64,000 nucleotides of DNA from positions 2,984,001 through 3,048,000 of the forward strand of contig CP064980.1 in NCBI GenBank assembly GCA_016699535.1, given 5' to 3'. The stretch comes from Myxococcales bacterium. GTDB lineage: Bacteria > Myxococcota_A > Polyangia > Polyangiales > GCA-016699535. The position numbers were made by a program, and so were the translations under genes. Within the stretch, counting starts at the first letter, position 1. Each line of letters starts with the position of its first letter. This document shows, piece by piece, positions 8,148 through 18,600 of the stretch. The notes under the pieces were generated by a model. That model searched no databases. It was not told the origin of the DNA and saw only the letters and a program-made list of their open reading frames with translations.

Positions 8148-9872
8148 CTAAAACTCAGGCTTATCGCTGTGTGTACCGAACACTTCACGTAGCACATCGC
8201 AAAGCTCTTGTTCACTGCAGTAAACTTTAGCCGCGGCAACCAACGACGGCATGAGATTTTGATCGTGCTTCGCAGCTTGCCTTACAGCCTGAAGAGCCGT
8301 TTCAACACTTTTCGCATCGCGCTGCGCTTTGATTCTTGCTAAGGAATCATGTTGTTCTTTCACAGCATCCTCATCTATTTTCAGCGTAGGAATCTTGTCG
8401 CGTTCCTGGCTTCTAAAAGCATTCACTCCGACGATCACTTTACCTTTGCTCTCAATTTCCTTTTGACGCTTGTAGGCGCTGCGTGAGATTTCTTTTTGTG
8501 GATAGCCATCTTCCACGGCGCTAACCATGCCGCCCATGGCATCGATCTTATCGATGTACTCCCATGCCTGTTTTTCAAGCTCGTTTGTAAGCCATTCAAG
8601 ATAGTAACTTCCTGCGAGTGGATCGATGGTGTTGGCTACACCACTCTCGTAAGCCACAATTTGCTGGGTGCGCAACGCAACGGTAACCGACTCGCGAGTT
8701 GGCAAGGCGTAGGTTTCATCAAAAGCATTGGTATGAAGTGATTGCACGCCGCCTAAGGCGCCAGCGAGAGCCTGAATGGCAACGCGCGCAACATTGTTAA
8801 AAGGCTGCTGTGCAGTCAAGGAAACGCCAGCTGTTTGCGCATGAGTACGCAACATCATCGATCGGTCTTTTTTCGCGCCAAAGCGCTCCTTCATAATCGT
8901 GGCCCACATGCGCCGCGCGGCACGAAACTTTGCAATCTCTTCCAGAAAATCGTTGTGCACATCAAAGAAAAAACTAAGCCGTGGGGCAAAAGCATCCACA
9001 TCAAGTCCTCGCTCAAGGGCCCATGTCACATAGGCAATCCCGTCGGCTAAAGTAAAAGCAAGCTCTTGGACTGCAGTCGAGCCCGCCTCGCGAATGTGAT
9101 AACCACTGATGCTAACGGGATGAAAGCGGGGCAACTCGCTTGTGCAAAACTCGATGGTGTCCGTCACGATACGCATCGCGGGTTTAGGCGGAACCACCCA
9201 CGCGTGCTGCGCCATAAACTCTTTGAGGCAGTCATTTTGAATGGTGCCGCCAATTTTCTCTCTCGGAATGCCGCGTTTATCCGAAAGCGCCACGTAAAAA
9301 GCTAAGAGGACTGCCGCAGGACCGTTGATGGTCATCGATGTCGTTACTTGATCAAGAGGAATCTGATCAAAAAGCATGTCCATATCGGCAAGCGTGTCCA
9401 CTGCCACGCCGCAACGGCCGACCTCACCGAGAGAGCGCGGTGAATCACTGTCGTAACCCATCAAGGTTGGGAAATCGAAAGCCGTGCTGAGTCCTGTTTG
9501 GCCTTGCTCTAGCAAGTACTTAAAACGCTCATTGGTCTGTTTCGCCGTACCGAAACCGGCAAACATACGCATGGTCCAGAGTTTTCCGCGGTGCATGGTG
9601 GGATACACACCACGCGTAAAGGGATACTCTCCTGGAAATCCAAGCGACTGCAGGTAATCAAACTCAGCATTGTCGAGCGGAGTGGCTAAGTCCGGAACAG
9701 CAATGCCGCTTTGCGTATCAAAACTTTCTTGACGAAGCGCTGAATGCTTTATGGCTGAGCTGACTTGATCCTGAGCCCAACGCTTGCGTTCTTTTCGAAG
9801 CGCCTCAAGCATAGCGGTACTAAAACCATGTTCGCCACCTTCCGAAGTGTAATCATCGTCGCCCACCTGCAC
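8148..9872 (-). CDS. methylmalonyl-CoA mutase-type acyl-CoA mutase, large subunit
   Basis: The 574-residue protein matches the catalytic TIM-barrel part of adenosylcobalamin-dependent acyl-CoA mutases: YPFTRGVYPTMHRGKLW, MRMFAGFGTA, TGLSTAFDFPTLMGYD, TSMTINGPAA and QQPFNNVAR. The C-terminal B12-binding domain is absent, so this is the large chain of a split-type enzyme and needs a small cobalamin-binding partner that is not in the window. A His occupies the place of a substrate-contacting Tyr of classical methylmalonyl-CoA mutase (TMY), so isobutyryl- or ethylmalonyl-type specificity cannot be excluded. It starts 11 bp after a TPR gene and probably shares its transcript. Role: branched or odd-chain acyl-CoA metabolism. 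Confidence 0.85.
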   Translation of the reverse strand: MQVGDDDYTSEGGEHGFSTAMLEALRKERKRWAQDQVSSAIKHSALRQESFDTQSGIAVPDLATPLDNAEFDYLQSLGFPGEYPFTRGVYPTMHRGKLWTMRMFAGFGTAKQTNERFKYLLEQGQTGLSTAFDFPTLMGYDSDSPRSLGEVGRCGVAVDTLADMDMLFDQIPLDQVTTSMTINGPAAVLLAFYVALSDKRGIPREKIGGTIQNDCLKEFMAQHAWVVPPKPAMRIVTDTIEFCTSELPRFHPVSISGYHIREAGSTAVQELAFTLADGIAYVTWALERGLDVDAFAPRLSFFFDVHNDFLEEIAKFRAARRMWATIMKERFGAKKDRSMMLRTHAQTAGVSLTAQQPFNNVARVAIQALAGALGGVQSLHTNAFDETYALPTRESVTVALRTQQIVAYESGVANTIDPLAGSYYLEWLTNELEKQAWEYIDKIDAMGGMVSAVEDGYPQKEISRSAYKRQKEIESKGKVIVGVNAFRSQERDKIPTLKIDEDAVKEQHDSLARIKAQRDAKSVETALQAVRQAAKHDQNLMPSLVAAAKVYCSEQELCDVLREVFGTHSDKPEF

Positions 9873-9883
9873 CTCGCTCTAGT

Positions 9884-10396
9884 TCAATTGTGATCGTCTT
9901 GTTCGTGCAATGGAATGACCTCGCCACGTAGCATTTGCAGAATACCTTGTGCTTCCGTGGCAACTTCGGCCTCAGGTCCTGTGCTTAAAAAACGCTCAAG
10001 GTAGTCAAGCGCTTGATTGCGGTCGCCCCGAGCAAAATAAATCATACCCATTAAATGCAGCGCATCGGCATCGTCTTTTTGCAAATGCAAAATCTGCTTA
10101 CCCACCTTGATAGCCTCATCGTGCCTTCCCAGCATCCGCAAACAATGCCCAAGGCCCAACATAGCGCCAAGGTAATTAGCTTTAAGCTCAATGGCACGCA
10201 AATAATGCTTCATCGCCGGCATAAACTCGCCTTGCTCAAAATACACCGCACCAAGATAGTTCTGCGCATATTCATTTTCAGGGTCGTCGTCAGCAACTCG
10301 CTGCAATTCAGCAAGTGCTGCTTCCAGCTCCCCTTCTCGTAAAAGCTCAGCCCCTTCTTGCACCGCATCCCAGCGCTCTTCGTACTCATCGCTCAT
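9884..10396 (-). CDS. TPR-repeat protein
   Basis: The open frame reaches 10501, but the ATG at 10396 opens directly on the first helix (MSDEYEERWDAVQEGAELL), so I take that as the start (170 residues). It is made of about four tetratricopeptide repeats with the usual 'A-x-x-x-L-G-x-x-Y/H' spacing, has no signal peptide and should be a cytoplasmic scaffold. It lies immediately upstream of the mutase large-subunit gene and is probably co-transcribed, but no specific link to the mutase can be shown. Confidence 0.75.
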   Translation of the reverse strand: MSDEYEERWDAVQEGAELLREGELEAALAELQRVADDDPENEYAQNYLGAVYFEQGEFMPAMKHYLRAIELKANYLGAMLGLGHCLRMLGRHDEAIKVGKQILHLQKDDADALHLMGMIYFARGDRNQALDYLERFLSTGPEAEVATEAQGILQMLRGEVIPLHEQDDHN

Positions 10397-10634
10397 AGTC
10401 TGCAGTATATCAGTTCTGTTTGAGCTGGGGTTCAAAGTCGAGTGAGCAAAGACCTCTGGGGCAGAGTAACAAAATTGTTCAATAATATCAACAGAAAACA
10501 CTTAGATCTCCATTGACCTGCTTCGCCAACAAGAACATGCATCGCTAGGGTTACAGAGGCGTATCGTTTTGGAAACACACTCGACATCATCCAGCAGCCA
10601 AGCCTTCGTTCATAAGCGAGAAGGAATGTGTTGA

Positions 10635-10892
10635 CGCGTCCATGACGACGACTATCAGGGCTACTACATTGATTGTTATCCCGACGGCAAAGTCGCAGGG
10701 ATTCAGCCACGTAAAGATGGCAAAATCGACGGTGTCGGGATTCGTTGGAAAAGCGATGGTTCTTTTAACTACGCTACCAAGTATGAAAACGATAAACGTA
10801 TTGATCGCTTGACCGAGACCGCCGAGTACGAAAAAGCACCCGAAGGCTTGTGCGCTCCGAAGGTGTGCGACCCAACAGCAACCGGCCTATAA
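10635..10892 (+). pseudogene. start-less C-terminal remnant with MORN-like repeats
   Basis: Between a TGA at 10632 and a TAA at 10890 the plus strand is open for 85 codons and reads like real protein: 'DDYQGYYIDCYPDGKV', 'PRKDGKIDGVGIRWKSDGSF', then a Lys/Glu-rich end with two cysteines. The G-x-Y/W-x-x-D-G pattern resembles MORN repeats (membrane occupation and recognition). No ATG, GTG or TTG is available near its beginning, so it is probably the end of a decayed or frameshifted gene. Confidence 0.4.
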
Positions 10893-10911
10893 TTCTTGTA
10901 CGACTTGGCGC

Positions 10912-10962
10912 TGCAGCCCGATAGCTCTGCGCGCGCAAGCGTGCTCAAGCTATCGGGCTGCA
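10912..10962 (+). repeat. hairpin 1: 15-bp perfect stem, conserved ~20-nt loop
   Basis: TGCAGCCCGATAGCT and its exact reverse complement enclose a 21-nt GC-rich loop containing TGCGCGCGCAAGCGTGCTC. There is no T tract on either side, so it is not a standard terminator. The loop nearly equals the reverse complement of the loop in hairpin 2, although the stems are unrelated. Confidence 0.7.
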
Positions 10963-11075
10963 CGCTTAATAAGACTGCAAGCGTATTGGACCGACATTGT
11001 GGCCTAAGAAGCCGCTCGCCAAAGATTCAACAAACTTCATCGCGGGTCCAATTCGACAACAGTTCGGTTAAGTGG

Positions 11076-11125
11076 CTAAAAGCAAAGTCCGAGCACGCTT
11101 TCCGCGCGCAGGGCTTTGCTTTTAG
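11076..11125 (-). repeat. hairpin 2: 15-bp stem (one G-T pair), same loop in opposite orientation
   Basis: CTAAAAGCAAAGTCC and GGGCTTTGCTTTTAG pair along 15 positions with one wobble and enclose the 20-nt loop GAGCACGCTTTCCGCGCGCA. Read on the minus strand the loop is TGCGCGCGGAAAGCGTGCTC, almost identical to the loop of hairpin 1. It lies ~30 bp past the end of pckG but lacks a T tract. Confidence 0.7.
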
Positions 11126-11156
11126 CGCACCCTATCGTTCACTGTGTTTATTAATT

Positions 11157-12979
11157 CTAGTGCCGCTCTGCAGCAAGTTCCCATTTTTCGGGAGAACGCC
11201 ACAGCCCAGAGGTGATTAGCTGACGGATCCAAATGAATTCCTTCGGCAGCTTATCATAACACTTCATAAAGAGATCTTCGTGCGAGCTAATTTCCTGTTT
11301 CCAAGCCTCGCGATCAATGGTCATGATTTGGCTTCTGCTGCGAGAAATCCAAACCGTTCCAATCGATGGCTTTGTACTCGGGGACCCAACCAATGGGGGA
11401 TTCAACCGCGTAGGATTCACCATGAACGCGCTCGATAACCCACTTTAGCACCCGCATGTTGTCTCCAAAGCCAGGCCAAAGGAATTTGCCATTCTCATCT
11501 TTGGCAAACCAGTTGACGCCGAAAATACGAGGCGGATTGGGAAGCTTGCGCCCAAAGTTGAGCCAGTGGTTGAAGTAGTCACCCACGTGATAGCCCATGA
11601 ATGGAAGCATGGCGAACGGATCACGTCGGACAACGCCTTGCTGACCAAAGGCTGCAGCCGTGGTCTCCGAGCCCATGGTTGCTGCCATGTACACACCAAA
11701 GTTCCAGTTAAAGGACTGGTAAACAAGTGGTACTGTACTGGCACGACGTCCACCAAAGATAAGCGCACTGATGGGCACGCCTTCTGGGTTTTCCCATTCT
11801 GGATCAATCGATGGGCATTGCGCGGCCGGAGCTGTAAAGCGAGCATTCGGATGCGCCGCTGGCTTTCCAGAAGACTTATCGTAAGGCTTGCCTGTCCAGT
11901 CGGTAAGGCCTTCGGGCATCTCACCGTCCATGCCTTCCCACCACACATCGCCATCTGGAGTAAGCGCACAGTTCGTGAAGATACTGTTTCTCGGATGGTT
12001 TCATGGCGTTGGGATTGGAGGTAGTTGGTGCCTGGAGCTACGCCAAAGTATCCGGCCTCTGGATTGATGGCACGCAGCTGCCCTTCGGCATCCGGCCTGG
12101 GCCACGCAATGTCATCACCAACCGTGGTCACTTTGAAGTCACCCATTTCTTTGGGCGGAATCAACATCGCAAAATTGGTTTTACCGCAAGCCGATGGGAA
12201 AGCAGCAGCAACATAAGTCTTACGGCCACTGGGCTCTTGTGCGCCGAGGATCAACATAAAGCCTGCAAGCCAACCTTGTTCACGCGCCATCGTCGAGGCA
12301 CGCGCAACGCAAAACACTTTACCAGCAAAGCGTTACCGCCGTAACCCGAACCATAGGAAATGATGCTTTTCTCTTCTGGGAAATGGCAAATGTATTTGGT
12401 GTTTGGGTTACAAGGCCATTTGGCGTCTTTTTGTCCAGGTTCAAGTGGAGATCCTACCGAATGCAGCGCTCTTACAAACTCGCCATCACCAAGTGAATCA
12501 ACCACGGCTTTACCCATACGGGTCATGATGCGCATGTTGACCACGACGTATGCAGAGTCCGTAATTTCAACACCGATGTGTGAAATGGGTGAACCAATGG
12601 GTCCCATGCTGAAAGGAATCACATACATGGTTCGGCCGCGCATACAGCCCTCGAGCAAACCATTCAGTGTTTTTTTCATTTGCTTTGGCTCGACCCAGTT
12701 GTTGGTCGGTCCAGCGTCTTCTTTGCGAATGCTGTTGATATAGGTGCGGTCTTCAACACGCGCGACATCCGAAGGATCGGAAAAAGCAAGGTAGCTATTG
12801 GGTCGTTTTTTATCGCTAAGGCGAATAAAGGTTCCGGCTTCGACCAGTTCGGCACACAATCTGTCGTACTCTTCTTGAGAGCCGTCGGCCCAATACACTT
12901 TATCCGGTTTAGTCAGATCCGCTGTCTCTTTTACCCAACGGATCAACTCTTTATTCTTGACATAAGATGGTGTCTCCAT
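11157..12979 (-). CDS. pckG: phosphoenolpyruvate carboxykinase (GTP), frame broken in at least three places
   Basis: Together the minus-strand frames cover a complete GTP-type PEPCK of the usual ~605 residues, which turns oxaloacetate and GTP into PEP, CO2 and GDP. The N-terminal part (12979 to ~12305) contains the YGSGYGGNALL loop. The middle frame holds the P-loop FPSACGKTNFAM and GDDIAW. The next holds WWEGMDGEMP, FGGRRA and DNMRVLKW. The last ~60 residues are in yet another frame. Breaks lie near 12300 (GTGCC where GTGGCC restores the conserved ALRVAS), at several positions in 11955-12010, and near 11330. All key motifs survive, so indel errors are likelier than decay. AGAGGGG precedes the ATG. 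Role: gluconeogenesis. Confidence 0.85.
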
Positions 12980-13284
12980 CGCTATCCCCTCTCTCTCTCT
13001 TTAGCAGGTCAAGTTCCTTGACCTTGATACGTCCAACTTCCATTCTGAAATATCTTGAATTGTTCTGACGGCGACGGAGTAAATGTCTTGCACGAAATCG
13101 TTTAATCGAAGGCAAGTGCCTCAGTCGCTACGCTTGACATACCCCACAACGAGATAAGGTTCAAAGTTAAATGAGTAGCTTTTTGTAAAAAAAGAAAGGC
13201 AAAGTGGACCAAGCAAGTCCTGAACAAAAACGCTCATTAATACAATCGTTTTTACAAAGACCAAAGCGCTAAAAGACACGAGCT

Positions 13285-14391
13285 TTAGCTGAGTAAACTT
13301 CGCCCTATGACAATACGTTGGATCTCGCTGCTGCCTTCGTAGATTTGCGTCGCCCGAACGTCACGCAAATGACGCTCAACCGGGTATTCACGCGTGTAAC
13401 CGTAACCACCGTGTATTTGCAGTGCACGGTTGCAGATGCGCCACGCGGCTTCCGAAGCATAGAGCTTAGCCATGGAAGCCGCTTGGCTATAATCGATGCC
13501 TTGTTCTTTGCGCGCCGCTGCATGGTTAACAAGCAATTCCATGGCATCGAGTTCTGTTTGACAATCCGCAAGCATCCATTGAACAGCCTGAAAATTCGCA
13601 ATGGCTTGACTAAATTGCTCGCGCTCCTTTGCGTAGGCCTTGGCTTCATCGAAAGCCGCTCGCGCTATGCCTAAACACTGTGAAGCGATGCTAATGCGTC
13701 CTCCGTTGAGTGCATGCATGGCAATTTTAAAACCCTGTCCCTCTTGTCCGAGCAAAGCATCCAAAGGAAGCTCGCATCCGTCCAACTCGAGTGGCAAGGT
13801 ATCGGATGCCCGCAAACCCATTTTATCTTCCGGCTTACCCAAGCTAAGCCCAGGTGTGCCGGCTGGCAGCAAAAAACAACTAAGGCCTTTGTTCCCCTGC
13901 TCGGAAGTGCGCGCCCACAGCACAAAGACCCCGGCTGAAGCTGCATTGCTGATCCATTGCTTGCTACCTGAAATGAGCCATCTGTCATGATGTTTTTGGG
14001 CCGTGCTAAGCATGGCAGCAGGATCACTTCCCGCGCTGGCTTCGCTCAGGGCAAAAGCTGCAGTGCGATAGTGACCACTACCAAACGATGGCAAGTGTTG
14101 CTCTCTTTGCACTTCGCTACCAAAATATTGAATGACCTCGGCCACCATGTTGGTAACCGCCATCATGACTGCTGTTGATGCACATCCGTAGGCTATCTCA
14201 CGCAACGCCAGGCTAAAGGCCAGCGCTCCAGCATCAGTGCCTCCGTAGGTCTCTTTTACGCCCATGCTCATCAAGCCCAGTTCAGCCATCTGAGCCAGGA
14301 TCTCTTTTGGCACCTGCTTTTGTGCTTCAAATCGAGCAGCGTTTGGAGCAAGCTGGTTCTTTGAAAATTGGCGAGCGCTTCCTTGAATCAA
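13285..14391 (-). CDS. acyl-CoA dehydrogenase
   Basis: A flavin acyl-CoA dehydrogenase (368 residues) with the family order: helical N-terminal domain, the beta-domain motif FALSEASAGSDPAAM, the SGSKQWISNA segment, and the C-terminal QIHGGYGYTREYPVERHLRD...YEGSSEIQ with the catalytic Glu. The frame as given starts at TTG 14391 and lacks the usual first ~10 residues. The missing 'SLTDTQR' lies just upstream in the same frame, while a suitable ATG (14419, MEFS) is one base out of frame, so a small indel near 14408 is likely. It follows a second acyl-CoA dehydrogenase gene and has its own palindromic operator-like sites. Role: fatty or branched-chain acyl-CoA oxidation. Confidence 0.88.
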   Translation of the reverse strand: MIQGSARQFSKNQLAPNAARFEAQKQVPKEILAQMAELGLMSMGVKETYGGTDAGALAFSLALREIAYGCASTAVMMAVTNMVAEVIQYFGSEVQREQHLPSFGSGHYRTAAFALSEASAGSDPAAMLSTAQKHHDRWLISGSKQWISNAASAGVFVLWARTSEQGNKGLSCFLLPAGTPGLSLGKPEDKMGLRASDTLPLELDGCELPLDALLGQEGQGFKIAMHALNGGRISIASQCLGIARAAFDEAKAYAKEREQFSQAIANFQAVQWMLADCQTELDAMELLVNHAAARKEQGIDYSQAASMAKLYASEAAWRICNRALQIHGGYGYTREYPVERHLRDVRATQIYEGSSEIQRIVIGRSLLS

Positions 14392-14442
14392 ACGCTGAGT
14401 ATCGGTGAGAGAATTCCATTTTGGCCATTTTTTTGCTAAAAC

Positions 14443-14487
14443 ATGCCAAACTTGGCATATTTAGCCATTTTTCTGCCATACTTGGCG
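14443..14487 (-). promoter_or_regulatory. tandem TGCCA...TGGCA operator-like palindromes
   Basis: The 96-bp gap between the two acyl-CoA dehydrogenase genes contains the palindrome ATGCCAAACTTGGCAT (14443-14458) and, one DNA-helix-multiple away, the related TGCCATACTTGGCG (14474-14487). A third partial copy (TTTTGGCCATTTT) lies near 14420. They sit immediately upstream of the downstream dehydrogenase. This arrangement fits a TetR/FadR-like repressor of acyl-CoA genes, but no regulator gene is nearby. Confidence 0.4.
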
Positions 14488-15630
14488 CTATACCTTTAAC
14501 GCGTGCATCGCGATGACAAGTCGCATGATTTCACTTGTCCCTTCATAGATCTCGGTAATGCGTGCATCACGGTAGTGTCGCTCCACATCGTATTCGGTGG
14601 AATAACCGTAGCCACCATGTATTTGAATCGCTTTGTGCGTCACCCAGGTCGCCATCTCCGAAGCGAAGAGTTTGGCAACGGCGGACTCGGAACTGTGTCG
14701 AGCCCCTCGATCCTCAAGCCAAGCTGCTTTGAGAATCAGTAGTCTTGCGGCTTCGATTTGAGTTGCCATATCCGCAAGCATAAATTGAATCGCTTGCTTC
14801 TTTGCGATCACTTCGCCAAAGGCCTTGCGTTCTTTGGCATAGGCCAGCGCTTTTTCAAAAGCAGCACGCGCAATACCCAAGGCCTGAGCGGCAATGCCAA
14901 TGCGTCCACCATCAAGGGTCTTCATGGCTATCTTAAAGCCCTGCCCTTCGGCTCCCAACTGACAGCTCATCGGTACTTTGCAGTTTTCAAAAAACACCGT
15001 GCAGGAATGAGCCGCGTGAATGCCGAGTTTATGATCGGGTTTTTCCCGGCGAAAGCCCGGCGTATCTTTAGGAACAATGAAAGCGGTCGTGCCTTTCGCC
15101 CCAAGGCTCCTGTCGGTTGCGGCAAACAGAACAATCAAATCTGCATGGGGTCCATTGGTGATCCAATTTTTAGAACCATTGATAATCCAATGCTCTGCGG
15201 ATTTTTCGGCCACGGTTTCCATGTGGCTTGCATCCGAGCCGCTCGCAGGCTCGGTCAATCCAAAACAGCCGAGAATCTTGCCTGCCGCCATCGGCGTAAG
15301 AAACTCTTTTTTCTGCTCTTCGCTACCGAAATGCAGTATGGGCGCACACGCGAGTGAATTGTTTACCGACATGATCACTCCAACCGATGCGCATGCCGCG
15401 CTGATTTCCTCGATGGCTAGCGCATAGGCGACATGGTCAAAGCCTGCTCCACCGTAGTTTTCCGGTACAGCAACGCCCATCAAGCCAAGCTCTGCCATGG
15501 ACTTGAGGATGTCGGCCGGCCAACGAGACTGTGCGTCAAGCTCACGAGCTTGTGGAGCAACTTCACGTTGCGCAAAATCACGAGCCGTTTTTTGGACCAA
15601 CAGCTGCTCTTCACTAAGCGAGGTATCCAT
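14488..15630 (-). CDS. acyl-CoA dehydrogenase, short-chain type
   Basis: This 380-residue protein is a full-length acyl-CoA dehydrogenase with a good ATG start (MDTSLSEEQLLVQ). Diagnostic segments are CFGLTEPASGSDASHM, GSKNWITNGPHAD, GGRIGIAAQALGIA and QIHGGYGYSTEYDVERHYRD, followed by IYEGTSEI with the catalytic glutamate. Length and motifs fit the short-chain/butyryl-CoA dehydrogenase group, which passes electrons to ETF. It lies upstream of a second member of the same family (clearly diverged), suggesting two enzymes of different chain-length or branched specificity. No ETF, thiolase or hydratase gene is adjacent. Confidence 0.93.
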   Translation of the reverse strand: MDTSLSEEQLLVQKTARDFAQREVAPQARELDAQSRWPADILKSMAELGLMGVAVPENYGGAGFDHVAYALAIEEISAACASVGVIMSVNNSLACAPILHFGSEEQKKEFLTPMAAGKILGCFGLTEPASGSDASHMETVAEKSAEHWIINGSKNWITNGPHADLIVLFAATDRSLGAKGTTAFIVPKDTPGFRREKPDHKLGIHAAHSCTVFFENCKVPMSCQLGAEGQGFKIAMKTLDGGRIGIAAQALGIARAAFEKALAYAKERKAFGEVIAKKQAIQFMLADMATQIEAARLLILKAAWLEDRGARHSSESAVAKLFASEMATWVTHKAIQIHGGYGYSTEYDVERHYRDARITEIYEGTSEIMRLVIAMHALKV

Positions 15631-15690
15631 TGCACCTAAGATACCGGCTTAGCCCCTAGTTGAGCAACCATTAAGGTCTAGGCGATCAAC

Positions 15691-18600
15691 CTATTCCCCG
15701 ATGGCGCGGCGGGCGCGAGCAGCGTACTCGCCGTCGGGGTCTGCTTTCAAATAGTTTTCATAGGCTTCTTTGGCTTGGGCGGCCGAACCCTTGGAAAGTG
15801 CTTCTCCGAGCCAAAAATAACTTTCAGGGGGCGCTTGATCGAATGAGACAGCTTTCTTGAGCGCAAAAACCGCGTCCTCCTGCTTGCCTGCGCCCATGCT
15901 CAAATACACCTCGCCTCGGAGCAACCATAGTTCAGCAACAACCGTTTCCGGTTGAGCTCGCTTTTTCAAAGCCTCGCCTGCTTGTTCGGCAACGCGCAGA
16001 GCGTTGTCCTTACGACCTGCCCGGAACTCGACTTTTGCTCGACCCAACAACGCGGTGGGACTATCGGGGTCTTTTTTCAGCGCCGCTTCATAGGCCGAAC
16101 CGGCTCGCCCCAGCCATCCCGCAAGGTAGAGCAAGTCGCCGTAGACAACCAAAAGCTCCGCACTTGCCTCAGGCAGCTCCGCAATCGAACTGATTTCTTT
16201 TAGTCCTTCGCGAGCCTGCCCTTTGGCCAGAAAGAGCTGTGCCAGAGCAATGCGAGCCTCTGTGGTATTTCGCTTTTCAGGAGCCAAGGCATCGACAATT
16301 TGTTGCGCCTCATCGAATCGCTTCAAACCGATGCACACTTTGATGTAGTCCAGCTGCTCACCGAAACCAAGGTCTTCTACCGACGCGTTGCCGGAGCGTT
16401 TCAGATGGAACTTGAAAAAAAATACCAGCGTCCTTCCAACGACCTTGGCTGGTCAGCAAATCAGCAAGTTCGGTGCGCGCAGGCTTGTAGTCTGGCAGAA
16501 GCCCCAAAGCATGTCTGAGCGCAGAATCGGCATCGTTGATCTTGCCCTCCATCCGCAAATAACGTGCGCGCAAATAGTGTGTCTCGACTTCGTCGCGTGC
16601 GACTTGCATCAATGTGGAGATACCTTTTCTGGCTGCACCTGGGCTTTTAGCAGCCAGCGCAATTTCAACAAGTGCTACAGCAACTTCACGGCTTTCCGGA
16701 TGATGGATGATTAAGCGTCCAGCTTCGTTAATAAGCTCATCTGGCGCTTGGCCAAGTGCTAAGGCCACGCGCAGCTTCATAGCATCAAGCTCGGCTTGCT
16801 CGTCCTGGTCCTGGCTTTTGTGCTCGGCCAAAGCCAGTTGCACCGAGCTAAGTTCATTTTGTAGTTTAGCAAGCAATGCGGCATGTGCCCGCAAACGCAA
16901 ACCTTCTAGGTCTTGTAGATTGAGCTGTTTAATCCGGGCTAAGGCGCCAGTTGTTTCACCAAGCTGCACTTGCACTTCGATCATGCGTCGCTCTAAGGAG
17001 AGGTTTTTGGGGGCGAGTTTCAGCGCACTTTGCATTGCTCGTTTGGCTTGATCAAGCACACCCATGCGCTGTGCCCACTTGGCGAGCAAGGAAAGCAAAA
17101 GCGGATCGTTCAGCTCAATGTTTGATGCACTATCAATTGCGGAGAGTGCTTTTTCTCGCTCATTTGCCATGGAAAAAGCGCGTACTCGGATAAGATCCGC
17201 TAAAAAACGATCCGTTGCAGCCGCACGAGCAAGTTCTTCTTTTTGTTTCTTCAACAGGGCAAGCAGCGCGGAGGGCTCAGCGCCTTTGGTTTTTAGTAAG
17301 GTCGCCCACAACTGCGCTCGCAAATGATCTGGATAAAGAGCGAGCACACTATTAGCAATCTTTTCCGCAGCCACCACGGTATTGCGACTTAGTAAAATAT
17401 GAACGCGAGCAAGTCGTGCCGCAGCAAGGTTGGAAGCGCCAGCCAAGGCTAACTTCAAGTGCTGATCCGCATCCTCTTGTCCAAACCGCTGCTCCAGTCG
17501 AGCAACAATATACATCAAAGCAGGATCATTCTCGACGTAGGGTCTGACACGCTTAAGTGCGCTTAGCGAACGCTCACTTTGAGATGACAGGGCCTGGATA
17601 ACCGCAAGCGCGGCATAACGATAAGGCTTTACGGCTTCTTTTTTGGGTACACGATTTAGCGTCTTGGCAATCGTGTCGCTTGAGTATTGCCCTTCTTCGA
17701 GCGCACGTTGCATTTGCACAAAAAGCAGTAGATTTGCTGCTGCCGCGGATTGGTGGTCGTTTCGTGTCGCAGAAAGCAGCTGCGCCTCGGCCTTAACCAA
17801 TGATTGCGTATCTCCAGCGAGCGCTAAATGCCTTGCCGAGCCAACAAGTGCTTTAGCTTTTTCTCTATTCTCCTGCATGAGGTAGTGCCAAGCAAACACA
17901 CCCGCCATGACAAGCAAGACAGTTAAAAGCATCCACGTGAAGGATGTTACTCTGCGATTTTTCCGCTCATCTGAAACACTGCTCCCCAATGAGCCGAGCG
18001 ATGAGGGCATGTTAGGAGCTTTTGGCGCAAACAGCGCATCGGAGGAAATGTCGTGACTGCGTCCCGGAGATATTGCAGGGGACTTTTTCCCCCTTTCGAT
18101 CGCTTGCACTAGCGGTATGGCGCTACGCTCCATGGCTTGGCCATCCGACCAGTTTGAAAATTGTTGTCTGTGCTCTGATGCGGCTTGCGGCTCACCCTCT
18201 TGCCAAGTCGCCCACGGATCTGCAGGAGGCTGAGATTCTGACAGGACCTGCGTTTGCTGCTGCTCACCGTCATTGCTGTCTGGAGCAAAAGAGGACGGTG
18301 GCGGCTTCAGATTGAGCGATCCGGAAACAGCACTCTCAATACCTTCGAAAAGCGCAGTTTCCTGTACGTCATCGAACTCAGAATCCGATAAATGACTGTC
18401 CCCGACACTCATTCCTTGCTCGTTAAAGAGGTCCTTTTCGGGTGCATCCGAAGCGGGCGGCGCAACAACCCTCTCGGATGCCACACGTGTCAAGGCATCA
18501 GCAAAACTCTCTTCGTGGGAGCCTTTTTCCAATTTCACCCGAGGTCGCGTGCTCGGTCGTTTGTGCATCGGCTCCGGACGTTGGCTGTCTAACACCTCGC

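Noticed and set aside
10912..11125. Reading the two hairpins as rho-independent terminators of pckG or as integron attC sites
   Set aside because: No T tracts follow either stem on either strand, and the conserved part is the loop, with no attC-type core sites.
14758..15357. 199-codon plus-strand open frame
   Set aside because: Antisense shadow of the acyl-CoA dehydrogenase gene.
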